From the NCBI RefSeq assembly GCF_018687715.1, contig NC_056764.1:8198501-8262500 (forward strand): 64,000 nucleotides of DNA, given 5' to 3'. The notes under the pieces are model-generated. The model worked only from the letters and a program-made list of their open reading frames with translations, searched no databases and was not told the origin of the DNA. Source of the stretch: Carya illinoinensis (lineage: Eukaryota > Streptophyta > Magnoliopsida > Fagales > Juglandaceae). A program made the position numbers and the translations under genes. Positions 37,301 to 47,364 of this stretch are shown here, piece after piece (positions within the stretch are counted from its first letter, which is position 1; the number at the start of each line of letters is the position of its first letter).

Positions 37301-38726
37301 ACAACATGAGAAGAAGTCCAAATTCAACCCATCAATCCAAAGGTCTAGAATGCTCTAGGTGTGCATGAGCTCATGCATATATATTACTTGCAAGTACAAA
37401 ACCAAAATGTGAGCGAATAAATGAAGTTTCAAAAACATCAATTGAGAGAAAAGTCAAAGAGAAAATATAGGATAGTAGGAAATGTGCCTTGTGGAGATTG
37501 GCTGGTACAAATGCCATATGTGTTTCAGTCCAAGCGATCTCAATATCCAGGGGAGGAGGTTTATAAAACCCATATAATATTGGCCCAGGTTTTGGCTCAT
37601 CAACTTCCTCCACCTGTTTGTAAACAAAGGGGATTAGTGCACGGGGACAGTGACAGCAGAAATTTTAAATGGGAATGCTATGAGACTCAACATATTATCT
37701 TAATCAAATTACCTTAATAGACTGCACAAAGAATGGGTTACTTTGTATTAGGCGTGAGCAATTTGGTCCCAATCGTGTATTTGCAGATCCGAAAAAACCA
37801 AGAATCAGAGTCACGGATGCTGCTGGTGAGGAATACAGAAACCAAAACCAAACCACATCAGCAAGATTTAAGTCAGTCAAATGAATTAATCATGCAATAT
37901 GCGATAAAAATTGAAAATATAAGGCTCTACTTGTTTTCTTTTTAGAAAATTTAGGGAAAACCAATAACACGAGCGAATATTAGATATTAGACCACTTATT
38001 CTGATACAGGCAAATTAAAAAATCTGTTCCGTACACCCAAAAAAACTAGATTTTCTTAATCAAACCATTCATATGTTTTAAGGCAAAAAAAAAAAAACTT
38101 CTAAAAAATTTAATTTCGTGTAGGCTTGCCCTATTCTCCTCCCTGGATGCAACATAGAGGTCCATTGGGTTCTCGGAGAAAACGTTCTAAAGTCACAAAA
38201 ACTAACGAAAATTTAACCATATAAGCATTCATAATTTGCTTAGCTAGCCAGGATACCTAATCAAGCATTTTCCTTTCACTTTCCCGTTCCTCCGCAGTGT
38301 TAAAGAAGAAGCAGGGTAAAACAATAATGGTAGTATTGAAAAGTAAGAAAAGAGGACAGCGTGAATTGGGGGATGAAACTGACCGAAGAACCAAAACGTG
38401 ACGAGCACAACAAGGCAAGACCATACATCATCTCTCATCTCAGTTGACGGTACATCAGATATCGATATGTTCACACGATAGGAAAAATTAGAAGACTGCT
38501 GTTGCTGTTGTCGGTGATGGTTAAGAAGGATATGATGGAGGGGGTAATGACGATGGCGGCGGAGACTACTGTCTCCATTCTCGTGTCGTTCATTTTCTAC
38601 TCCCTCTTCTTCTTCTTCTTGAACGCGTGACATAGACGGCGAAGCAGAAGATGGACCATCGCCGGAGGTTGCAGCAGCAGAAGAAGAAAGCGTAGGCTCA
38701 TGCTGGCCATGTTCTGGTTCGTCCAT
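28346..38726 (-). CDS. APD: APD-type membrane RING E3 ubiquitin ligase, ten exons
   Basis: APD (ABERRANT POLLEN DEVELOPMENT) proteins are plant membrane-bound RING ligases of the endomembrane system. Coding exons are 38384-38726, 37713-37819, 37488-37613, 37202-37298, 36636-36710, 36454-36536, 29504-29650, 29298-29367, 28863-29214 and 28346-28421; phases join to give 491 aa. A serine-, glutamate- and histidine-rich N-terminus is followed by a membrane segment (about 99-122, [13 protein letters not shown]…TLILGFFG). A conserved extracytosolic region follows ([58 protein letters not shown]), then a second membrane segment (about 342-362) and a C-terminal C3HC4 RING (C440, C443, C455, H457, C475, C478; [18 protein letters not shown] … [11 protein letters not shown]). 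Two oddities stand out. Intron 3 begins GCACAT, so GC-AG splicing is required. Intron 6 is 6.8 kb (29651-36453) and filled with retroelement sequence. The ATG at 38726 is preferred; one nine codons upstream is possible. Confidence 0.92.
29815..30080 (+). pseudogene. copia-type polyprotein C-terminus and polypurine tract
   Basis: The frame from 29990 reads [20 protein letters not shown], matching the ADLFTKALP motif at the RNase H end of Ty1/copia polyproteins. Upstream fragments (CATCTCCAGAAGAGCAGT and CATAAACTCCATAAGAGC) look like the preceding residues in broken frames. AAGGGGGAGAAAA at about 30090 is a good polypurine tract before an LTR. Only the 3' tip of the element remains. Confidence 0.65.
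30090..33632. mobile_element. large inverted repeat of copia LTR plus gag sequence in APD intron 6
   Basis: The left arm (plus strand) carries LTR-like sequence, GTTATCAGCACGAG (a primer-site-like junction, about 30680) and a broken gag frame ([14 protein letters not shown] near 30985, [13 protein letters not shown] near 31360). The right arm (minus strand) carries the same order: LTR from 33632, GTTATCAACATGAG near 33290 and gag down to 32086, including ELLMKNHQS and a degenerate CX2C-type knuckle ([14 protein letters not shown]). The arms pair from 30313/33632 inward to about 31663/31748 around a loop of roughly 85 bp. The left arm lacks the gag 3' part that the right arm keeps. Both arms are coding-dead. 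Confidence 0.8.
32858..32893 (-). mobile_element. 36-bp LINE-tail insertion with 17-bp target duplication
   Basis: TGCATCAAGATGGATTT occurs at 32841-32857 and again at 32894-32910. Between them is only a T-run and GATAAATAAATTTGAAACAT. On the minus strand this is a LINE-like …TTATC followed by poly(A). The left arm of the inverted repeat lacks it, so it arrived after the arms separated. Confidence 0.7.
33640..34195. other. spacer between the two inverted repeats, unidentified
   Basis: A minus-strand frame of 99 codons (33864-34163) starts after a short leader and contains [21 protein letters not shown] do not recognise it. A T-run lies at 33786-33799. It is part of APD intron 6. Confidence 0.3.
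34202..36012. mobile_element. second large inverted repeat, two LTR-like arms with a 27-bp loop
   Basis: The outer ends are exact reverse complements (GATTGTAGATGC at 34202, GCATCTACAATC ending at 36012). The inner ends meet at CCGTGAATACACATGG (to 35118) and its complement (from 35146). Arms of about 917 and 867 bp match throughout, with scattered substitutions and small gaps. Each arm has an LTR-like TGTAGATGC start and an ACACA end. On the minus strand the right arm is preceded by AAAGGGGAAGAT, a good polypurine tract. I see no internal retroelement genes. It lies in APD intron 6, about 570 bp from the first inverted repeat. Confidence 0.85.
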
Positions 38727-38759
38727 TCTAAAAAGATTCAGAGATTTGATCAATGGCTA

Positions 38760-40764
38760 TTTCGAAGAAACGGGGATATAAAAACAAAGAAACAAGACAG
38801 ATAGATAAGCCTTAGTTATCAACGGAAAAACCAAAACCCAAGATGCATATGTCTCTGTTTCTTACCATGAAACTTTCGAAAAGAACGAGGCATATTGGAA
38901 ATGCAAGGGCGGCGGTGGAGAAGCTGGGAGTCAGAGACACTCACCAAGGAGTCCTCGGTCATATTCCCTCTTTATTCCTACGAATGTTAGTTGCGGGACA
39001 GTTAGGTGCCTATCACTTTAAATTCGGTTTGGTTCTGCTGGCCAATCAGAGGAAGGTCCTTCCCACTTGAGTAGCCCCACTTTTCTAGTAGAAGAATAAA
39101 ATAAGAGTTTAAACGACATGACGGATAGTGATATATACCATTTGTTCCGAAATCCATTATCCATAGTAGTATTTTGACCGAGCAAAAGAAAGTCGCAAGG
39201 ATTATCGGAAAAGTTCTGTATCTATCATCTTACTTTCCAATTATAATCATTAAAATCTTAAATTAGGGTCCGTGGGATGGAACAGCAGCATTGTCAATGA
39301 CAATTCGTAGTGTCCCATACGACATAAAATATGGAGTAGAAGTGTGAGGCTTATAATACTCCAACCAAGATCAATTATAATTTATAAACTAATGCGAGAA
39401 TGCACTGGGTATCATTGAGGACCATCTGAGACTAGTGTAAATGAGCCTAAGCCCAATGAGCCCACGTCACGAGAAAGCGCGGATTGGGAGGCGAAAGAAT
39501 GGCCCATATTCCTTCATGAGTCTAAACAAAGGGAAATTGTATTCACCCACCCACATAAGACCGGTTTACTACTTCATAAAAGAATTTCTTCTTGCTGCAA
39601 AATTAAAGGGATACATGCTGTCTTTAGAGGCAGCGTGGTCACGCTATTCAACTGTTGATACCCCTCTATGTTACTTTCCTTTCCTTCCTGTTGTTGTTAT
39701 GTTTGCGGTTTATGTTCAGATTAATTCTCCAATTCTTACACATTCTGCTTCCTCCGGAACATGTTAGTTGGTATTTTGCTTTTGGGACTCATCATCACCA
39801 GTGTGTTAATACCGGACATAACTCAAATCTTCCAATTCAATTACACCAGAGTGTAAAGTATTTGGGACATTGGTAGAAATATCGATATATACCCCCATTC
39901 GCCGCTCCGCTCCAGCAAAACACTGAAAAAGAATATCAGTGTGGGTTTATGAGAAAAGTGGCAAGGATTCGGGATTGAATAATATCATGCATGCAATCAT
40001 ATCAGACTGTCCATTAAATTAAAATCCCATTCGATATAACAGGAGGCAGAAACTAGAACTACTTCACATTCTTGCTACATTAAAGACCGAGAACTGGTGA
40101 GTTATTCATAGCAGAATCACATCATAAATCACAAATACAAGAAAGCAGAAAGAAGACGAAGTCTCTATTGCCAGGAAGGGTAAATTTGCATATAGCTTCT
40201 TACATGCACCCTTGTACTTTGGATGAAAAAAAAAAAAAAATACGAAGTCCCTCTAGAACGAAATTTTCAGCCATAAACCCACGCATATTCTCGGGGTGGA
40301 CCTACAGCCAAGCTTGGGGAGGCTTCGGGCCCCTCAGCCCAGAAAATCCTAAAAATGGAAGGTTTTTTAATAACGTAGATTAAAATAAAATAAAATAAAA
40401 AAATCCTCCAAATTAAAGTTTCTGGTTCCACCTCTGCATAATCTGCTATAAAACAACTGTAAAAAAAAATCTTGAATGGCAGAATTTACTCATCCTCTAA
40501 TTTGTAATATAAGGAAAACGCCCCCGTTTTGCTTCACCACATGAGAAACCGAACTCACAATGATCTGGTACCAGTCATAGCAAATCGAGACCAGCTCTTG
40601 TATTCGTCAACTCTGGACATGAAAACTGCCCTCCAGGCTCAAACTTGATGACCATTTCCATTCTCAGGAAATCGACCATTCACTATCCTTGTCTGGTTTA
40701 GTTTACCTAAAAACAATGTAAAACTAACCTTTCCTTCCACTACCGCCCATTGCCCCCATTAATT
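38760..40764. other. intergenic region upstream of the APD gene
   Basis: No gene is recognised. The APD promoter should lie here. Plus-strand frames at 38843-39070 and 39441-39767 have no known domains. 40290-40440 contains GGCTTCGGGCCCCTCAGCCC and ends TGGTTCCACCTCTGC, resembling the repeat fragment at about 8330. Confidence 0.5.
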
Positions 40765-41448
40765 TTTTTTTAATAAAATTTATTAATCTCAATAGGTGTA
40801 GCCAAGTACTCTGGATGTATACAAGAGAAAACACCTAGTTGGGGTGCAAAAAAGATACAAGGAACAATAAACCCAACAAAACCCTAGCCCAACAACAAAC
40901 CCATCTAGGAAAATGAACGTAACAAATCCCTAGCCCTAGCCAAAAATGCGCCTGCCCCATACCACCACCAGTGCACCAATGCCTATCCCACCAAACCAGA
41001 TTTTGATATACCAAGTCACTGTAAATTCCCCAACACACTAGTCCTACTAACCATATACAATTGATTATGTCTTCCCTCTGGTCCTCTCTTGACTTGAAGT
41101 ACCTCACTTATTGTCATAGGTGATCGCCCACGTAAGACATTTTAGCTCTCTGCTCTTCTTAGATCTTGATTTTGTGCCAAGTACATGACTATTGCAGTGA
41201 GTAGTGCTGTGAATTGGTCCTCTAATCCCCACACATTGCTGTATCTCATTTACCTTATCCAAAACCCAATTCGATGATGAATCAACTATATTGCTAATCG
41301 GTGGGAGAGATATCAAGGGACAGCATCTTCTGCAGACTCCGCTCCAAACTGTGGGCCAGGCCCTAAAAATTCCCCCTCGCAAGGCACCATTGCGAGGACC
41401 AATTATTTATGTCAGGGAACCTGTCCAAGGCAAGGCCCTTCGGACCCA
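40765..41448 (-). mobile_element. 5'-truncated LINE insertion with perfect 18-bp target duplication
   Basis: CCATTGCCCCCATTAATT occurs at 40747-40764 and again at 41449-41466 without mismatch. The insert begins with a T-run (poly(A) on the minus strand). It then has a typical plant LINE 3' end (AGGTGTTTTCTCTTGTATAC and AGTACTTGGCTACACC on the minus strand). A minus-strand frame at 41104-41382 includes a stretch like the C-terminal RNase H region of plant LINEs. About 684 bp were inserted. Confidence 0.9.
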
Positions 41449-41466
41449 CCATTGCCCCCATTAATT

Positions 41467-42617
41467 AAACAGCAAAAATTACTAAATGTGTCCCCGTGTC
41501 AATATTTTTGACATTAACACGAATAAACTAGATTCTCTATAACATAATAGTAACAATAAACTCCAACCACAGCCTAGATGGATCCTACCGACAGTGATGG
41601 AAGCAACCAGGGGCATAACATGTTATGGATGAAGTTGATAGTGGAAATATGCGAACTGTCTCTATGGGGGGTTATTTGGAGCAAGAAATTTCTCTACTAA
41701 GGTTTTCAGATGCAACATATACAGCAGATTTATTAATTGAAGATTTTATAGCAAGAAATTTAGGTCCCGATAACCTAATCTCTACTTCTGGATCCTACTT
41801 GAAATAGTACAACTAGCATGATCAACCATGCTAACCCGGACCAGAATGTGTTTAACAGCCAGAAAACGTATAGTCCTAAACTATGGCGCTAAACCATGCC
41901 CAAGCAATGCAACTGTAAATGATTTTCCTTTAATGTTATGAAGCAGCTGAACTATCCAAAGCCGTGCCAAGAAAACAAGTTCTAACAAAAATTGAGCTGT
42001 AACAGAATAGTCTCCATCCTTTGTTTCTCAGTCAGCTATGCCTTGCAATTTCTGAGATACCATTTAACAGTAGCTGCAGTGAAAGCAGTTCAATACATGT
42101 TGGAAGTGATTAATGTACCTTAGTTTCTTTGTAGCTACTTGCTGAAATTATCTTCCACAAGCTTATCAGTACTGTCTTCTTCAAAAACACTAGTTGGACA
42201 AAGATACCATCACACCTATGGCACTTGTACCCAGATTAAAGCGTTCTCTCTCTGACAAACTTCCACTAGCTTTTTATATCAAAAGGAATGCTTGTGGTCA
42301 GTTGTGCAGCCGGGCAACTGATGGTGACAACATCTTGCAGAAAATTAGATAACGGCTTCAACAGTGACAACTTAAAATTGCCATGTATGACAGTAAAGGC
42401 AATCAGGTGTATGTACTCATGGTGCAACAAGAAGAACCATAATTGCCAATAAGTGCTGGCACAAAATTGCAACTCCTCCCCTTTACGAGAACGATATGGG
42501 GAGTGCGGTAATTCACACCCTCCTAACTGAGTGTGCAACTTACAAATGAAGAAAAATATATCCATTACCACAATAAAAAGCAAATAATAGCCTACAAAGT
42601 CAACACTAACTTTCATA
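41467..42617. other. non-coding stretch with no recognised feature
   Basis: Base composition is even and no frame of convincing length or domain is seen. The two longest open frames (41625-41807 plus, 42266-42625 minus) have no family resemblance I know. Confidence 0.5.
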
Positions 42618-43690
42618 ATGATCAAATCACTTTGATTTGATATTATCTTGATTTAATTTTCATAATGATTAGATATTTACCTTATTTCTCCCTTCTCCAT
42701 CTCTTTTTCTATTTTATTTTATTTTCTATCATGGTATTGGAACCTTTGGCTAACGTCAAGCTCGTTCTTGTGGATTATCTCTTTTAAAGTTCTTCTACTA
42801 GTTTTTTACCTCACAAAATTTTTCATCATTGCTGTTCAACCATATTTCATTCAAGTCAACGCAGTTGGGGTATCTTTACCAGCAGTGAGCCTTTTTATTA
42901 GGTTTTAGTCTGTTGTGAGCATTGTTTGAAGCCCCATACTTTTTTTTTTTTTTTTTTTGGCCTTTTGATTTGGTCCTATTGTTAACCAAGTTCATATATA
43001 GCTCATTGTCGGCTCAATCTTTCGGTCTATTGTTAGCTCTTTATTTGCTTTGGCCCATTATCAACATATTGTTGGCCGCAACTCTAGATTTGATGTTCTA
43101 GTTGCAGCCACCACATCACCAATGCCACTTTCATCATCTCATCGGCGACCAACCAATGGATAAAGGCTATACTTCAATTTCAAACTCAAGATTTCAAAAT
43201 TCTTTACCTTGAGTTTGAGGTGAGATGTTAGAGATAATATTGATTTAGGTTCTGCTTGGTAAGTGGGATGAAAATTTTGATTTTAAGATGAAATATTAAA
43301 ATATTATATTTTAATATTATTATTGTTTTGGAATTTGAAAAGTTTAATTATTTATTATATTTTGTATGGGGATTTGAGAAAGTTGTAATGAGGAAATGAG
43401 AATTTTGAGTTTGAGATGAAAATTTTTTGTTACCAAACCGAACCTTAATATTATCTCAATTTGATTTTCATAATGATCACTTTGATTTGATATTATCTTA
43501 ATTTTTTCATAATGATTAAGATATTTACCTTATTTTATCTCAAGGTAACTTCCATATAAATAGGGACTTATGCCTCGTATTAAGTAATAATTGAGAATAA
43601 CAATAGATTTAGCCCTCAAATTCCATCTCCATTCTTCTCCCTTCTCCATCTCATTGTCTATTTTAATTTATTTTATATAAGACAGCAAGT
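42618..43690 (+). mobile_element. short non-coding LTR element (TRIM-like)
   Basis: Similar sequence occurs at 42618-42731 and 43447-43690, including TCATAATGATCACTTTGATT-type words and TTCTCCCTTCTCCATCTC. The first copy is followed by TGGTATTGGAACC, a recognisable Met-tRNA primer-binding site. The second copy begins at TGTTAGAGATAATATT (43228) after TTGAGTTTGAGGTGAGA, a weak polypurine tract. It has a TATA-like CATATAAATAGGG. The interior of about 500 bp has no gag or pol. The left LTR is 5'-truncated and internally deleted. The right LTR is split by a MITE. Confidence 0.65.
43248..43445. mobile_element. AT-rich MITE, family A, nested in an LTR, with TTA target duplication
   Basis: The element runs from GGTTCTGCTTGGTAAG to TTACCAAACCGAACC, which are near reverse complements. 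TTA lies directly outside both ends, the 3-bp duplication of PIF/Harbinger (Tourist) MITEs. The interrupted LTR sequence resumes on the far side, which fixes the borders better than for other family A copies. Confidence 0.7.
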
Positions 43691-43699
43691 TCACCTCAT

Positions 43700-44512
43700 T
43701 GTTCCTTGTCATCTTTCTCAACTCTGAATTCAGAGTCCTCCAGGTGATGGCAATTGATATGAAAAATAAAAAAAAAGCATATCATCAATACAATTCATAA
43801 TTTAGTCAATATACAGGATAGTTATAACCCTTTTATGATTGAAACATTTGCTTTAGAAAGGAAAAGGAAAAATAAATAGAGAAAGATCTGGAGAAAATAC
43901 CACATACTAAACATCACTACTTCCTCCAAAGAATATACATTAAATGCAGTACATCTCTTGAGAGATGGGGGCATCCACACACACGGGCGCACAAAGTGTG
44001 TGTGTGTGTATATGTATATATGTATCTACCAACCCAAGCAGGACTTTTATCAACAAAATTAATCAATTATTCACCATCCACAACTAAAAGGCAAATAAAT
44101 TCTAAAAACAAAAAAACAAAAACAAAAACAAAAACAGAAAACAGAGAGAATAATTGTAAACAGAACATAAGTACCTCAATACGTCTGCGGGCACGCGTAT
44201 ATGTAGACGAGCAGTCCCGCAGCCTTCTTCCTTAACACATAAAAAACACATATCAAACACCAATTAACCACAGTTTTTGGTCACCAGCACACCCCCAACA
44301 TCACCACAATAGAACTGACTCGAAGACACCAAATTATTTGCCACACGGGACAGAGAGACTCATTGACACGTTAAACCGAACGCAAAACGAAATAAAACTA
44401 GACCCAAACTAAGATCCAAACCAGAGTTTATTTATATTAACTAACACAACCAACACTATCACGAACAGAGCGCAAAGGCAAATCGAAATTACTGAAATTC
44501 CAAAAGATCTTT
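43700..44512. other. non-coding region downstream of the ELF4-like gene
   Basis: It contains a (TG)n(TA)n microsatellite at 43997-44028 and A-rich runs at 44100-44140. The ELF4-like 3' untranslated region should lie at its right edge. No other gene is seen. Confidence 0.5.
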
Positions 44513-44929
44513 TCAGGCTTCCTTACTCTCTTCCTTGCCATGGACGCTACTGTTCGTGTCGTTCCTCGACGACATGATCGCACGCCGCTGACGAACAATG
44601 CTGGAGAAATTGACCGATAGATCGGAGTATATAGAAAGGACCTTGGAGATGTTGCAGTTGATCTCGCGAATCAGTTCAACGTTCTTAGCGAGATTGTCCG
44701 GAATCCTCGACTGGTGGTTCTCGTTGACCTGCTGGATCAACGTACGGTTCTGATCCAGTGCGGACTGGACCTGGAAAAAGCTCTGGCTCAGCGTTTCCCA
44801 GACTTCCATGTCGCACTCCTCCTCGTCTTCGTCCTCGACCATCTCATTCTCTTCAGAGCGCTCCTTCTTGTTCGATTTGGCGACGGTGTGGCGGCTCCAA
44901 GGTTTCGTTACGGTAGTAGTGTCGTCCAT
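44513..44929 (-). CDS. ELF4-L: ELF4-like protein (EARLY FLOWERING 4 family), intronless
   Basis: ELF4 is a small nuclear protein that joins ELF3 and LUX in the evening complex of the plant circadian clock and represses target genes at dusk. The 138-residue frame has an acidic stretch (about 24-40) and then the family domain (DUF1313): MEVWETLSQSFFQVQSALDQ, NRTLIQQVNENHQSRIPDN, NVELIREINCNISKVLSIYS, SDLSVNFSSIVRQRR. This region is predicted to be two helices forming a coiled-coil dimer. It has no intron, as in other ELF4 genes. The tail is serine-rich. An in-frame ATG 16 codons upstream (44977) would add MHVGGGLKGSLVVEST; I prefer the inner start, but both are possible. A Harbinger element begins 254 bp upstream of the ATG. 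Confidence 0.93.
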   Translation of the reverse strand: MDDTTTVTKPWSRHTVAKSNKKERSEENEMVEDEDEEECDMEVWETLSQSFFQVQSALDQNRTLIQQVNENHQSRIPDNLAKNVELIREINCNISKVLSIYSDLSVNFSSIVRQRRAIMSSRNDTNSSVHGKEESKEA

Positions 44930-45059
44930 GGTCGACTCCACCACCAAAGATCCTTTCAAGCCTCCTCCTACATGCATATAATAAGTGCATAGGTCCAGAC
45001 AATTGAATATGTGCGCTCGATCTCTCTGTGGCTTTTGCAGAAAAATGGAAGTGACGGGG

Positions 45060-45066
45060 TTTTATA
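45060..45066 (-). promoter_or_regulatory. TATA box of the ELF4-like gene
   Basis: On the minus strand GATATAAAACC gives a clean TATAAAA about 130 bases upstream of the chosen ATG, with a likely transcription start near 45030. It is only about 117 bp from the Harbinger end at 45183, so little native upstream promoter remains next to it. I saw no evening element (AAAATATCT) in the short native stretch. Confidence 0.6.
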
Positions 45067-45507
45067 TCTCGAGGCATCAGACAACCAACCGACTCGAAAA
45101 GGCGGTTTTGTAATTTGTACTGCGTGTCCGGGTTTTTACCCTTTGAGTTCTGCTAAACAACTATCCACTGTAAACTCGGTTAGGGCATCCCCATTCGGCC
45201 CCTCATCTTCTTATTTTTTTATTATTTGTTGAAAGTTTTAGGATTTTCTCTAAAACTCTCCCTCCATCCGGTTCCCTAAAATGGGATTCTAATTTTCAGG
45301 GTGTACAGAAAATCTCCATCTTTGGAGACCTACTGTACATCCCCAAATCCTATTTCCTTATCATGTCCCACGTTCATCCCTCTCGACGGTTGGTGCTCCA
45401 ATAATCGCCTCTCCTGCTAGGAAATCGGTATTTTTCTTCTCATTTTCTCACCCCTGTTAATTTCTTGCGTGTTTCTTGATGATGAAACATCTAATGCTTT
45501 GGAACCG

Positions 45508-45928
45508 ATGTTTGGTTGGTGTGAAAAGTCATAGGGTTTTCTTGTAGCTATTTCCCTGGGTTATCCGTTTGGTTGCTGTGAAAATTTATGTTCGGTGAAG
45601 GGAACTTTTTTCCTGAGTTACCTATTTGGTTGCTGTGAAAATAGACTGAACCTTTGCTTTGATTTTTTCCTGAGCAACCCGTTTGGTTGCTGTGAAAATG
45701 TGAACCGGGCATGGTGTCATATTTTCTTGAGTAACCCGTTTGGTTGCTGTGAAACCGAATGAGGTCTGGCTTGCGTTTTGATGAATGGTGCCCCTGTTTG
45801 GTTGGTGCGAATTTCAGAAAATGTTTGCTGCCCTGTTTTTCCTTCTGTGATTGTTTGGGAACCCCGAAAATCATCCATGATGTTTCTGTCATATTTTCCT
45901 TTAGCTATTGTTTGGTTGCTGCGAAAAT
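45508..45928. repeat. degenerate repeat of a TTTGGTTGCTGTGAAAAT motif
   Basis: CCGTTTGGTTGCTGTGAAAA or close variants begin near 45508, 45565, 45621, 45678, 45734, 45791 and 45907. The central copies are spaced about 57 bp. On the minus strand this produces an open frame with repeated FHSNQT, which is a shadow. The motif recalls sequences often seen in first introns of dicot genes, consistent with this being an ORF1 leader intron. Confidence 0.7.
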
Positions 45929-47364
45929 GTATACTCTTTTCCTGTGATGATTATCTAGCTCACATGTATTGTTTGGTGGGCTAGAATAGATTTATGATTT
46001 TGAATCTTTGGTGATCCAAGATTGGTTTTCAGTTGCTGTGAACATCTTTGCTTGATGAATTTCGGATCTAGATTTTTTTCCATATCTTTTTCCTTCAAAG
46101 CATGCTTCTTGGGCTGCTGTTTCTTGGTCTTTCATATCCAATGTTGAATTTGCCCCTGAATGTTGTGTTCTCTCTTCTAAATTCTGTTTTCATTATGCAA
46201 TTTATAAAAATACATTATGCAATCTTTGTAACCTGTGATTATTTGAGAAGACAATTAATTCCACTACAACTACTTTCTAGATTTTAATTTTTATCTCTGA
46301 TTAGAGACTTGAATGGATTAATTCCATACGTGGTGGACATTTGATCTTTATCACATATATAATAGTTGATCATACTTTTATTAAATCTTGTTGGAAATGC
46401 AAGAATGCTTTTTATGTGTAATCTTGAATTGATGGATTTTTATTGGTGCTCCAATAACATGCTGCTATTAAGAACTTGCTCTTGGTCCTTTAACATGCTG
46501 TATTCGGCCCCTTTAATTTAGTCTCTTGCTCTTGTTTGTTATTAAGAACTTGTGTTTGGAAAATGCATTTTTTGGGCTTTCGGACTCCTATTTTTTAATA
46601 TAATTAGAGAGTGGAATTTCTCTCCACATAACTCTGTATTATAGAAGGTATTAATAGCCCAACATGCTCATAACTTTATGCTTGAATTGATGGAATATTG
46701 CAACTGTCCTTGGAATAAAATAGTTTGCTCATTTTGATGTTCAATTATGGGTCATTTGCAGTGTTGCGTATCTCGCAGGGGAGAAGGTTTATATTAGGCT
46801 GTGATGATAGTGTTATAGTGCGGGTTATGTCAGAAGTGTATATGGGGCCCCATCGATATGGCGGGGTAATTCTCACCCGAATTGCCATATTGCAGTTTGT
46901 GGTACTTTCCACAAAAGGCAATCGGGGTTCGGGTGAGATTTTGCAGCCATTCGATGTTGGGCTCCTTGCTTACACATGGTGTCAATATTTACACTATTCT
47001 GAGCCTTTTTAATTATTTATATATTTGATATGGATGTAGAACCAGATGGGGATGCTCGTATTTAGGATTATTTTGTTTTGCATGTTGTTTGGTATTATGG
47101 ATTAATTGAGTTATATTATGTGTAAACTAAACCACAAGGCTGTGATGATGACAACCGTTTGTGGGGATACGGGAAATTTAATGGTCATTTCCCCAATGGC
47201 TAAGTAATAAGGACGACCAATAAGTATTGGCAACTGGTTGTTTTGGCCATCAGTGGGTGGCCAACTTTCCAAGATCATACCAAACGGTTTCTGAGCCATC
47301 CACCCGGACTAACACCTCAAACTTTCCGAATTTCGTTTCTAACATTTTCAATGCATTTTTAGCA

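Noticed and set aside
45548..45892. Minus-strand frame with repeated FHSNQT peptide
   Set aside because: It is produced by the degenerate nucleotide repeat in the Harbinger leader. Unit spacing and sequence vary without protein-level conservation.
46871..46938. Hairpin TCTCACCCGAA and its complement as a microRNA precursor
   Set aside because: The stem is only about 11 bp plus a few bases with a large loop, too short for a plant MIR precursor. Left as a minor feature of the Harbinger interior.
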